From contig JBDRBT010000010.1 in assembly GCA_043822385.1 (NCBI GenBank), forward strand, positions 1 through 18,438: 18,438 nucleotides of DNA, given 5' to 3'. This stretch comes from JABWCK01 sp043822385. Its GTDB lineage: Archaea > Micrarchaeota > Micrarchaeia > Norongarragalinales > Norongarragalinaceae. Below, piece by piece: positions 5,830 to 12,792 of the stretch (position 1 is the first letter of the stretch; every line of letters begins with the position of its first letter). A program made the position numbers and the translations under genes. Under the pieces are notes generated by a model. That model was not told the origin of the DNA, made no database searches, and saw only the letters and a list, made by a program, of their open reading frames with translations.

Positions 5830-6897
5830 ATGGAAGACATTGTAAGACAAGCTGTTTCGCACGGTAATTCCGTGGACCACAAACACTCTAAGTCTAGTGA
5901 GTTTGAAGAAATCAAAATTGTTGTTGTTGGAGTAGGCGGAGGCGGAAACAACACTATCAACAGACTAAAAAGATTAGATGTTAAAGGCGCTGAATTAATT
6001 GCAGTTAACACTGACCGACAACACTTGAACATGCTTGACGAAGCAATAACTAAAGTATTAATTGGAAAAAGCGTTACCAAAGGCTTGGGTGCAGGCGGTT
6101 ACCCTGAAGTTGGAGCTAAATGCGCTGAAGTAGACCGCGATAACCTCGCTAAATTACTTGAGGGTTCTCACTTGGTTTTCTTGTGCGCTGGAATGGGTGG
6201 TGGCACTGGAACTGGTGCAGCACCAATAATTGCTCAAATAGCCAAGCAACAAGGCGCTATTGTAGTAGCAATGGTTACTTACCCGTTTGGTTTAGAGCGC
6301 GCTCGCGTTTCAAAAGCAGACCAAGGCTTATCAAACTTACGCGAGGTAGCGGACAGCGTTATTATTCTCGATAACAACCGGTTAGTGGAAATTGTTCCTA
6401 ACTTGCCTATGAATCAAGCTTTCTTGGTTGCAGACGAAATTCTAGCTAAAGCAATTGGTGGTTTAGTATTCACTATTACTCAACCATCTTTAGTGAACAT
6501 TGATTTTGCTGATGTTCGAGCTATAATGGGTCAAGGCGATGTTGGAATGATTGCGGTTGGAAGCGGCAAGGGCACTAACAAAGTTGAGGATGCTGTTGCG
6601 GGAGTATTGAAGAACCGCTTGCTTGACGTTGATTTCGAGGGCGCTAAAGGCGCTATAATTCACATTGCTGGAGGAGCTGACTTGACTCTAGGCGACGCGA
6701 TTCGCGCTGGAGAATCAATCACAGAGAGAATGGATCCTGGCGCTTCAGTAAAATGGGGAGCTAGATTAATTCCGGATTACGACGGCAAACTAGAAATCAC
6801 TGCCATCGTGACTGGAGTGAAAAGCCACCACATTGTAGGCCGGAGTACTCCCAAGAAAGAAAAGAAGCGGGAATACGAAATAGAAATCATTGGTTAA
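5830..6897 (+). CDS. ftsZ: Cell division protein FtsZ, first tandem copy
   Basis: Tubulin-family GTPase that polymerises into the division ring at midcell. The 355-aa product has a ~27-residue N-terminal extension, the first nucleotide loop GVGGGGNNTINRL (34-46), the tubulin signature GGGTGTG (123-129) and the T7 catalytic loop NIDFAD (223-228) with both aspartates. It should therefore hydrolyse GTP in the polymer. The LDNNRL and QPSLVNIDFAD stretches resemble archaeal FtsZ2 rather than FtsZ1, judged from memory of the methanogen proteins. The C-terminal tail (from about 338) is short and basic, then ends EYEIEIIG, an acidic/hydrophobic end that could be the docking peptide for a membrane anchor such as SepF. 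It is driven by the promoter it shares back-to-back with the ribbon-helix-helix gene. Confidence 0.95.
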   Translation: MEDIVRQAVSHGNSVDHKHSKSSEFEEIKIVVVGVGGGGNNTINRLKRLDVKGAELIAVNTDRQHLNMLDEAITKVLIGKSVTKGLGAGGYPEVGAKCAEVDRDNLAKLLEGSHLVFLCAGMGGGTGTGAAPIIAQIAKQQGAIVVAMVTYPFGLERARVSKADQGLSNLREVADSVIILDNNRLVEIVPNLPMNQAFLVADEILAKAIGGLVFTITQPSLVNIDFADVRAIMGQGDVGMIAVGSGKGTNKVEDAVAGVLKNRLLDVDFEGAKGAIIHIAGGADLTLGDAIRAGESITERMDPGASVKWGARLIPDYDGKLEITAIVTGVKSHHIVGRSTPKKEKKREYEIEIIG

Positions 6898-6912
6898 TTT
6901 CCCATTTTTTAA

Positions 6913-6945
6913 GAAAGGCGTTTTTTTGGGCCTTTCAATTTTTTT
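6913..6945 (+). terminator. Hairpin plus T-run between the two ftsZ genes
   Basis: GAAAGGC (6913-6919) pairs with GCCTTTC (6930-6936) across a 10-nt T-rich loop, and seven Ts follow at 6939-6945. This looks like an intrinsic terminator or a partial one. It could lower expression of the second ftsZ relative to the first, or stabilise the 3' end of a processed mRNA. Confidence 0.45.
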
Positions 6946-6966
6946 CATAGTAGAAACCCACCAGAG

Positions 6967-6977
6967 AAGGAGATGAT
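6967..6977 (+). promoter_or_regulatory. Strong ribosome binding site of the second ftsZ
   Basis: AAGGAGATGAT ends six bases before the ATG at 6984 and is one of the best 16S-tail matches in the window. It fixes the start. A clear TATA box for this gene is lacking; TTTTTTAAG at 6905-6913 is the only weak candidate. Confidence 0.6.
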
Positions 6978-6983
6978 GCGTAG

Positions 6984-8048
6984 ATGGATAGCTTGATCGC
7001 TTCGGCGATGAGGAACACTGAGAATTCTCCCCGCACTGCAAAGTGCTTAGAGGATTCGAAAATAACTATAAAAGTAGTTGGCATAGGCGGAGCTGGAACT
7101 AACACGGTTCACCGGCTGCATTCTATGGGATTAAAGTCTGCAGAAACTATCGCGATTAACACGGATCAAAATCACTTGAAAATGATTGATGCTGACCGGA
7201 GAATATTGATTGGCGCTCAAATGACTCGCGGAATGGGTGCTGGTGGTTTTCCTGAAGTTGGAATGAAGGCAGCTGAACAAAGCAGGGAGAAACTAGCTGA
7301 AGTTTTAAGCGGAGCTGAACTCGTATTCATTACTGCTGGAATGGGTGGCGGCACTGGAACTGGTGCAGCACCAATCGTAGCTGAAATAGCTAAACAACAA
7401 GGCGCTATTGTTGTTGGAATGGTTTCTTACCCTTTCGCGTTAGAGCGAGCTCGCTTGAGCAAGGCTGACTGGGGTTTAGACCAATTAAGTGAGAAAGCAG
7501 ACACGGTAGTAGTAATTGACAACAACCGGCTTGTTTCTTACGTGCCTAACTTGCCTATGAATCAAGCGTTTTCTGTTGCAGACACTCTAGTAGCTCGTTC
7601 AGTGAAAGGAATTGCAGACACGATTTTGCTTCCTTCTCTAGTGAACATTGATTTCGCTGACTTGAAAATGATTATGGGCGACGCTGGAGTAGCAATGATT
7701 TCTGTTGGAGAAGGCTCTGGAAACTGCAAGGTAGAAAATGCAGTCAAGAGTACTCTCGAGCACCCGTTGCTTGATGTTGATTACTCTGGAAGCAAGGGCG
7801 CTTTAGTATTGATTTCAGGCGGTTCTCAATTAACTCTTGGTGACGCTATTAAGGTTGGTGAAGGAATTACTGAGTCGTTCGATGACAAGGCGTACGTGAA
7901 GTGGGGTGCTAGAATAGTGCCTGAACTAGGAGACAAGATTGTTGTCACTAGCATTTTAACTGGAGTAAAGAGTCCGTACTTAATTGGCAAACAAGAACGC
8001 CACAAGGAATCTGTTAACGACGTCTTGAAATTAAAGAGCGTTTGGTAA
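6984..8048 (+). CDS. ftsZ: Cell division protein FtsZ, second tandem copy
   Basis: A second FtsZ GTPase of 354 aa, about 58% identical to the upstream copy by my hand count over the shared core. Key parts are intact: the nucleotide loop GIGGAGTNTVHRL (33-45), GGGTGTG (121-127) and T7 loop NIDFAD (221-226) with both aspartates. VIDNNRL and LPSLVNIDFAD again point to the FtsZ2 class. The tail differs completely from the first copy: after GVKSPYLIGK it runs through a charged stretch and ends NDVLKLKSVW, basic and aromatic instead of acidic. The two copies probably co-assemble but recruit different partners. The intergenic gap of 86 nt holds a hairpin and a strong ribosome site. Confidence 0.95.
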   Translation: MDSLIASAMRNTENSPRTAKCLEDSKITIKVVGIGGAGTNTVHRLHSMGLKSAETIAINTDQNHLKMIDADRRILIGAQMTRGMGAGGFPEVGMKAAEQSREKLAEVLSGAELVFITAGMGGGTGTGAAPIVAEIAKQQGAIVVGMVSYPFALERARLSKADWGLDQLSEKADTVVVIDNNRLVSYVPNLPMNQAFSVADTLVARSVKGIADTILLPSLVNIDFADLKMIMGDAGVAMISVGEGSGNCKVENAVKSTLEHPLLDVDYSGSKGALVLISGGSQLTLGDAIKVGEGITESFDDKAYVKWGARIVPELGDKIVVTSILTGVKSPYLIGKQERHKESVNDVLKLKSVW

Positions 8049-8054
8049 ACACGC

Positions 8055-8087
8055 TTTTTTCTTTTCTTTTTTTCTTTTATTTTTTTT
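8055..8087 (+). terminator. Long T-rich tract after the tandem ftsZ genes
   Basis: Almost uninterrupted T with a few C and A over 33 bases, starting six bases after the stop at 8048. This is a strong archaeal termination signal. It also runs almost to the ATG of the next gene at 8091. Confidence 0.55.
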
Positions 8088-8090
8088 AAA

Positions 8091-8537
8091 ATGAATTTCT
8101 TTTTTCATGCAATAATTGCTTTAGCACTAAGTTACTGCGTTGCTTTTTTTCTCGGAGTTAGTTTGAGTGCTCCATTGATTATTGTGATAGGCGTTTTAGG
8201 CGGCTTGTTACCGGACTTGGATTGCGATAAATCGAAAATATTTCGTTTGACTAGCTTGTTGTTTTTCGCTTCTTGTTTTTACTTGCTTTACTCTTTCTTC
8301 GAGAAAACTTTTGGTTTTGTTGAAGCGTTGTTAGCGTCGTTCTTTTTTTCTAGTTTTTTTGTTTTCGTTTTACGCGTCTTGAAACCAAGGCACAGGGGTG
8401 TTTTTCATTCTTTTTTGTTTGCTTTGTTTTTCGGTGCTGGAGTTTTCTTTTTGACTTCATCAACGAGTTTCGGCGTGATTGGTTTTGCTGCGTACTCGAG
8501 TCACTTGCTTGCAGACGGCGTTTTTAAAATAGTTTAG
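8091..8537 (+). CDS. YdjM/DUF457-like membrane-bound metal-dependent hydrolase family protein
   Basis: A 148-aa integral membrane protein with about four hydrophobic segments. It carries the three motifs of the YdjM (LexA-binding, inner membrane-associated hydrolase) family: LLPDLDCDKS (39-48), HRGVFHS (101-107) and SHLLADGV (137-144), plus His6 in the first segment. These Asp and His residues are thought to form a metal site facing the membrane. Substrate is unknown; members are often suggested to act on lipids or membrane-linked molecules. The gene has no visible ribosome site and follows the T-rich tract 42 nt after ftsZ. It could be read through from the ftsZ promoter. It stands 31 nt before the first giant surface gene. 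Confidence 0.8.
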   Translation: MNFFFHAIIALALSYCVAFFLGVSLSAPLIIVIGVLGGLLPDLDCDKSKIFRLTSLLFFASCFYLLYSFFEKTFGFVEALLASFFFSSFFVFVLRVLKPRHRGVFHSFLFALFFGAGVFFLTSSTSFGVIGFAAYSSHLLADGVFKIV

Positions 8538-8568
8538 TATTTATTTCATTGTTTCGTTACTTTTTTCA

Positions 8569-11500
8569 ATGGATTTGCGTTCTTTTCTTGATTCTTTCAA
8601 GACTCGTTTTAGTTCAGCTGAAAAGTTCTTGGTTCCTTTAATACTATTAATAGTTGTTTGCGCTGGAGCTTGGTTCTTGTTTTTCCAGTCTTCCTTGAAT
8701 GAAGTAGTTATCACAGTTCATTCTGGAGGGAATTTAGTTGACGGAGTTGAAGTAAGAGTTTTCGACGGAAACGCGTTAGTTGCTTCAGGTTTTACTGTAA
8801 ACGGGAAAGCCGTGTTTTCTGGCTTGCCGGAAAAACAATTAACTTTCAAATTCAGTAAAACAGGGTTTTCTGCAAGGAGCGCTACTGTGGATGTTTCTTT
8901 AGAAAAGTCTTTCGACTTGTCTTTATCCAGCGAGAGGGATTACTCAACTAGCTTGGATTTAAGAATTGTTTCTCAAGGAAATCCGTTGCAGGGAGTTTTA
9001 ATTTCTTTTTCTTCTGTTGACGGAGAGAAAGAACTTTATTCAGATGAAGCCGGGTTAGTTTCACTGCAGGGATTGCAAAAAGGTTTTGTTCGCTTGACTC
9101 TTTCCAAGCAAGGATTCAAAACTATTTCAGTGAGTGTTGTTGCTTTAGAAGGAGAAGAAGTGCAAGAAATCGAATTGCAGAAAGAAAACGAAACTCCTGT
9201 TGATGATGAAATCAATGCGCAAAGAAACGTTTTTTCTTTCAGTCAAGCCGGCGCAATGCTTACCGTGTTAATTCGCGACGAGTCGGGTGAATTGCTTTCA
9301 GGCTCAATCAAGCTTTATTCTGTTGACGGCACGCTTCTTGACGAACAAGTTTTTTCTGACGGCGTTGCTTTCTTTCAGTCTTTAACTCTTGGTTCTAGTG
9401 GCTTCGTTACAGTGCAGTCAAACGGTTTCTTGCCGTTTTCAAGCGAGTCTGACGCAATTATTTTCAGTGAAGTATCAACTTACTCAGTTGTTTTAACTCA
9501 AGAAGGTTTTAGTGACGCGGTAGTAATAAAAACCATTAACGCTGAAGGCGAGTTAGTTCCAGCTAAAATAATTATTTTCACTCAACCAAAAACTATTTTG
9601 CTTGAAACTAGTTCTGAAGGCGTGTTGCTGCAGGAATTAGCTGAAGGAGAATATTACGCCCTAGCTTTAGCAGATGGTTTCTTACCTAAAGTAAGTGAAG
9701 CGTTTTCTTCAGGTTCAATAGTGTTGACTTTAGAGGAAGCTAGTGTGTTGAATTCTGCGTTAATTACTGCGAGAGTAAGAAACGAAGCAGGCACTCCTGA
9801 ATCAAGTGCGAGAGTGGATGTTACTGAAAATGGTTTACTGCTGTTGCCTTCGCAATCAACTGACTCTGATGGAGTTACTGACTTTGTTTTACGCAAGGGA
9901 GCGAGTGTTTCGTTTAATGCAATAAAAAATAATGCTTTCGCGTCTAAAGCCTTGATTGTTTCTATTGATGAGGAAGTTGTTTTGAGTTTAGAATTATACG
10001 CCGCGTTTTTAGAATTGAAGGCTTTTGACTTGGTTTCTAAAAGTGAAGTCGCGGCTTCATTCAAGGTTTTTGTTGATGACGAGTTAACTGCTTCTTGTTC
10101 TGAATCCTGCAAAGTAAAAATACCTGGATTCAAAGCATTGGAAATAGAAACTTCCAGCGAGGGTTACTTGAATTCACTAACGCAATTAGCTTTCGTTTCA
10201 CCAGGTGAAGTAATACCCTTGAGTATTTTTATTACTCCCTTGAGTGCTGTTTCAGGAGCGAGTGTTTCGCTAGTTGGCTTGTATGACGAAAAGTACCGGC
10301 CGGTTTCAAGTGTTTCTCCAGGCAAGGAATACTCGGTTGTTTTAGTTGCTTCTCCTGCTAACCAAGCTGCTTCGCAAGGAATTTACTTGCGTGTTGGAAG
10401 CAAGGAATCAGTTGATTCTGATAATGCTGGAATAAAGTATTTTGCTGAAGCTCCTTTAATCAGCAAGTCCACTATTTTCGAGCCGGGTAGTATTTGCGTT
10501 GACTTGAGTCCTCGTTACATTAACCCGAATTCAGAGGGATTGTTTAAGTGGGTTGAATTAGTTTTTGATGACGCTAAAACAATGCAAGTTTTTTACAAGA
10601 TTTTAGTGAAAGATTCGATTAAGGAAACAGAGAAACTAAATTTGTTTTACCGTTCTTGGTCTAGCGTGGAAAACGCGTTTTCTAGAGCGCCTGAAGATGT
10701 TGAGTTAGGTAGTGATCCAGATAGTGACGAAAAGTCTTCTTGTTATGCTTCAACGGTTTATTCTTCCTTTGACGTTAAGACGCCTACGCCTTCAGTTAAT
10801 CCTACTGCAACTCCTTCAGTAACTCCAACTCCCACTGCAACGCCTACTGCAACTCCAACGCCAACGCCCGTAATTCCACCTGGCCAGGACCCTGAAATTC
10901 CTGATTCTCAAAAGTGTTCTAACTACAACTGCAGGGTTTGCAGTGAAGCAGACTGCTTGTTTTTGCAGGAAGCAGGTAATTACTGCGAGCCGGAATACGC
11001 TGTGTTTCCTGGTGGAGTTAAAGAATTTAATTCGTGCAAAACTGGTTCTGGAGTATTAACTGACCCGAAGGATTACGATGCCGGCACACTGGATTCGGGG
11101 GTAGAAATCCGTATTGGGGAAAATGGTTTGATTACTGTTCCTAATGAAATCGAGTTTGTTATTGACTCGGTTTATCCTGTTGATGCTGTTGAACTTAATT
11201 TAGTTGAAGGCGTTTCTTGCAAGGCGTTGTTGTCTGTAAAAAGTAATTCTAATTCAAAAGCTTGTTTTTCTGTTAGTGAAGACAAGAAAATACTTTCCTT
11301 TAAGTCTAAGGACGCGGGTAACGTTGCTTGTCCTGTTAGCGTGAGTGGTAACGGAATGCAAGGCGTTGGGAGCGCGTTGCTTGAAGTAGCTAGTACTTGC
11401 GGTGAAAAGAAAACAGTTCAATTGAAAGTAACCAGCAAGGCGATTGAGTCTATTAGTGTTAGTCCTGATGATTTAGGTAATGGTGACGAGAGCGCTAAAT

Positions 11501-12654
11501 TGTTTTACGTGGTTAATAATAAGCAGTTCGGCGGCCGTGACTTGAGTATTGCTGGCAGTAGTTTTGATTTGCCTAAAGTTGGAGTTAGAGTTTTTGCTTG
11601 GAATGGCCCGGGAGTATTAAACGTGAAAGACGGGTCTAGTACTCTAGCTTCGTTTTACTACGAACAAAAAACTTCTTATTTTGCTAAGACTGGCGAGTTA
11701 GGCAAGCAAGTTGATTCTTGCAGTTCTTTTGATTGTTGCGCTAGTGGTTGGTGTACTCCTTCTGCTTTAAGTACTGCGTTAAGCGAGTTCAAGCGTGTTT
11801 CTAGAGAGTGGGCTGAAAAAACTATTTTCAGGCGCGGCGACTTGAAGCCTGGTGTTTTAATTGGTTCAACGAAATTCAAGTTCGTGGGAGTAATGCAAGT
11901 TGTTGAGGGTGGAACGCAAGAGTTTTCAAAGAACGGTTTTAGAGTAACTAGTTCGTGTGGTTCCTTGCCTGGTGTTTACGAAGTTGAAGCTAGTTTCAAC
12001 GGCGTTAAGTGGGAGTACAAAGCAAGTGCCTTGAGTCTTGATACTAACTTGAAGAATTCAGCGAACAAACCGTTGTTGTGTGGTTTTGGTTGCGGTGAAG
12101 GCACTGACGTTAAAATGTACGATCACGGCGTGCTTTGTTCAACAGAACAATCAAGTGAAGAACACCGGAAGTACAAGCTTGTTTTGTCTTACTTTACTGG
12201 CTTGCCTCCAATGTGGATTCCTTTAGTTCCAGTTTCCTCGAAAACTAGTTTATGCAAGCTTTCTGGTACAACTCCTGATTTTACGTGTGTTGCTAAAATT
12301 TCTACTATTTTTGAATTAAAACCTGCGGGAGTGATTGATTTTTCTTTGAGTGACTTGCTTGGTATTCGTTATTCTGGAAGCGAGTGTATGCTAGGAGTAG
12401 GAACAGATTCTCTTACTTGCATTCCTATGTGTAAGCCAGTTAAGGGTTTAGTACAGCCGTTAGTTAAGGGCAATCAGTTGACTTACGTTATTCGTTTTGG
12501 CGTTAAAGCGAATTGCGATCCAGCGATTCCAGACTTAAAGCAGTTTATTATTGGCATTACTGTGGGAACGTTTTACGACGAGTTAGGTGCGTATTACGAG
12601 TTGTACCAGAATTATCAAGACTTGAATGCTTTGTACGATGAAAAAATAAAATAA
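8569..12654 (+). CDS. Giant type II membrane surface protein with regulatory-like beta-sandwich repeats, 1361 aa
   Basis: A short cytoplasmic N-terminus and one membrane helix (FLVPLILLIVVCAGAWFLFF, 20-39) anchor a long extracellular part. Residues ~45-560 hold about six beta-sandwich repeats of the carboxypeptidase-regulatory/CNA-B style, each with an opening G-x-P/L-x-x-G-x pattern, a DxxG turn and a closing GF/GY (for example 45-116, 127-204, 229-311, 316-390, 397-475). A domain at ~565-737 is shared with the next gene. A Thr-Pro-rich linker (738-776) follows, then a cysteine module (783-823) and a Cys-containing C-terminal region with no recognised family. Repeats of this kind usually form stalks. 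No visible ribosome site precedes the ATG. Surface or adhesive function is inferred from architecture. Confidence 0.85.
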   Translation: MDLRSFLDSFKTRFSSAEKFLVPLILLIVVCAGAWFLFFQSSLNEVVITVHSGGNLVDGVEVRVFDGNALVASGFTVNGKAVFSGLPEKQLTFKFSKTGFSARSATVDVSLEKSFDLSLSSERDYSTSLDLRIVSQGNPLQGVLISFSSVDGEKELYSDEAGLVSLQGLQKGFVRLTLSKQGFKTISVSVVALEGEEVQEIELQKENETPVDDEINAQRNVFSFSQAGAMLTVLIRDESGELLSGSIKLYSVDGTLLDEQVFSDGVAFFQSLTLGSSGFVTVQSNGFLPFSSESDAIIFSEVSTYSVVLTQEGFSDAVVIKTINAEGELVPAKIIIFTQPKTILLETSSEGVLLQELAEGEYYALALADGFLPKVSEAFSSGSIVLTLEEASVLNSALITARVRNEAGTPESSARVDVTENGLLLLPSQSTDSDGVTDFVLRKGASVSFNAIKNNAFASKALIVSIDEEVVLSLELYAAFLELKAFDLVSKSEVAASFKVFVDDELTASCSESCKVKIPGFKALEIETSSEGYLNSLTQLAFVSPGEVIPLSIFITPLSAVSGASVSLVGLYDEKYRPVSSVSPGKEYSVVLVASPANQAASQGIYLRVGSKESVDSDNAGIKYFAEAPLISKSTIFEPGSICVDLSPRYINPNSEGLFKWVELVFDDAKTMQVFYKILVKDSIKETEKLNLFYRSWSSVENAFSRAPEDVELGSDPDSDEKSSCYASTVYSSFDVKTPTPSVNPTATPSVTPTPTATPTATPTPTPVIPPGQDPEIPDSQKCSNYNCRVCSEADCLFLQEAGNYCEPEYAVFPGGVKEFNSCKTGSGVLTDPKDYDAGTLDSGVEIRIGENGLITVPNEIEFVIDSVYPVDAVELNLVEGVSCKALLSVKSNSNSKACFSVSEDKKILSFKSKDAGNVACPVSVSGNGMQGVGSALLEVASTCGEKKTVQLKVTSKAIESISVSPDDLGNGDESAKLFYVVNNKQFGGRDLSIAGSSFDLPKVGVRVFAWNGPGVLNVKDGSSTLASFYYEQKTSYFAKTGELGKQVDSCSSFDCCASGWCTPSALSTALSEFKRVSREWAEKTIFRRGDLKPGVLIGSTKFKFVGVMQVVEGGTQEFSKNGFRVTSSCGSLPGVYEVEASFNGVKWEYKASALSLDTNLKNSANKPLLCGFGCGEGTDVKMYDHGVLCSTEQSSEEHRKYKLVLSYFTGLPPMWIPLVPVSSKTSLCKLSGTTPDFTCVAKISTIFELKPAGVIDFSLSDLLGIRYSGSECMLGVGTDSLTCIPMCKPVKGLVQPLVKGNQLTYVIRFGVKANCDPAIPDLKQFIIGITVGTFYDELGAYYELYQNYQDLNALYDEKIK
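10780..10896 (+). repeat. Thr-Pro linker repeat inside the first giant protein
   Basis: Codons 738-776 encode short repeats of the type TPTP, TATP and SVTP. Such linkers are extended, flexible and often glycosylated in exported archaeal proteins. The DNA is correspondingly a degenerate ACT/CCN repeat. It separates the stalk-like half from the cysteine-rich half. Confidence 0.8.
10915..10986 (+). repeat. Cysteine module, copy 1 (first giant protein)
   Basis: Residues 783-806: cysteines spaced C-x4-C-x2-C-x4-C-x9-C, starting CSNYNCRVCSEADC. Homology continues to a sixth cysteine (823) in a CKTGSG motif. The same module occurs three times in the next gene. Confidence 0.75.
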
Positions 12655-12723
12655 AGCACTGGCTTAATTTCAGGGGGAACTCTTATTAGTGGCCAACCAG
12701 GTGGTTGTGATAATTGCGCTTAG
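12655..12723 (+). other. In-frame extension beyond the stop of the first giant gene
   Basis: After TAA at 12652-12654 the same frame stays open for 22 codons to TAG at 12721. It encodes an internally repeated Gly/Ser pattern (GLISGG then TLISGQ, with different codons) and a C-D-N-C ending. It may be a truncated remnant of a longer tail, a readthrough extension, or chance. A small inverted repeat, CAACC-AGGT-GGTTG, lies at 12694-12707. Confidence 0.3.
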
Positions 12724-12736
12724 CTTTTTGTAATCG

Positions 12737-12782
12737 TTTTTATACTTCTAGACTTAATTTCTATACGGGGTTTCAACGGGGG
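12737..12782 (+). promoter_or_regulatory. Promoter of the second giant gene
   Basis: GTTTTTATACTT (12737-12748) is a good TATA box, placing the transcript start near 12766-12772. The likely leader contains two similar G-runs (ACGGGG at 12765 and ACGGGGG at 12776). The second could act as a weak ribosome site, though it is 10 bases from the ATG. Confidence 0.55.
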
Positions 12783-12792
12783 TTTTTATTCA

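Noticed and set aside
9654..10133. A 159-codon minus-strand frame inside the first giant gene
   Set aside because: It is antisense to continuous beta-repeat coding sequence, lacks a promoter or ribosome site, and its Ser/Thr/Ala/Lys-rich product is what antisense reading of this repeat coding gives.
12652..12723. Reassigned stop codon (TAA or TAG read as an amino acid)
   Set aside because: TAA, TAG and TGA each end other intact genes here at expected family lengths, so a general reassignment is not supported.
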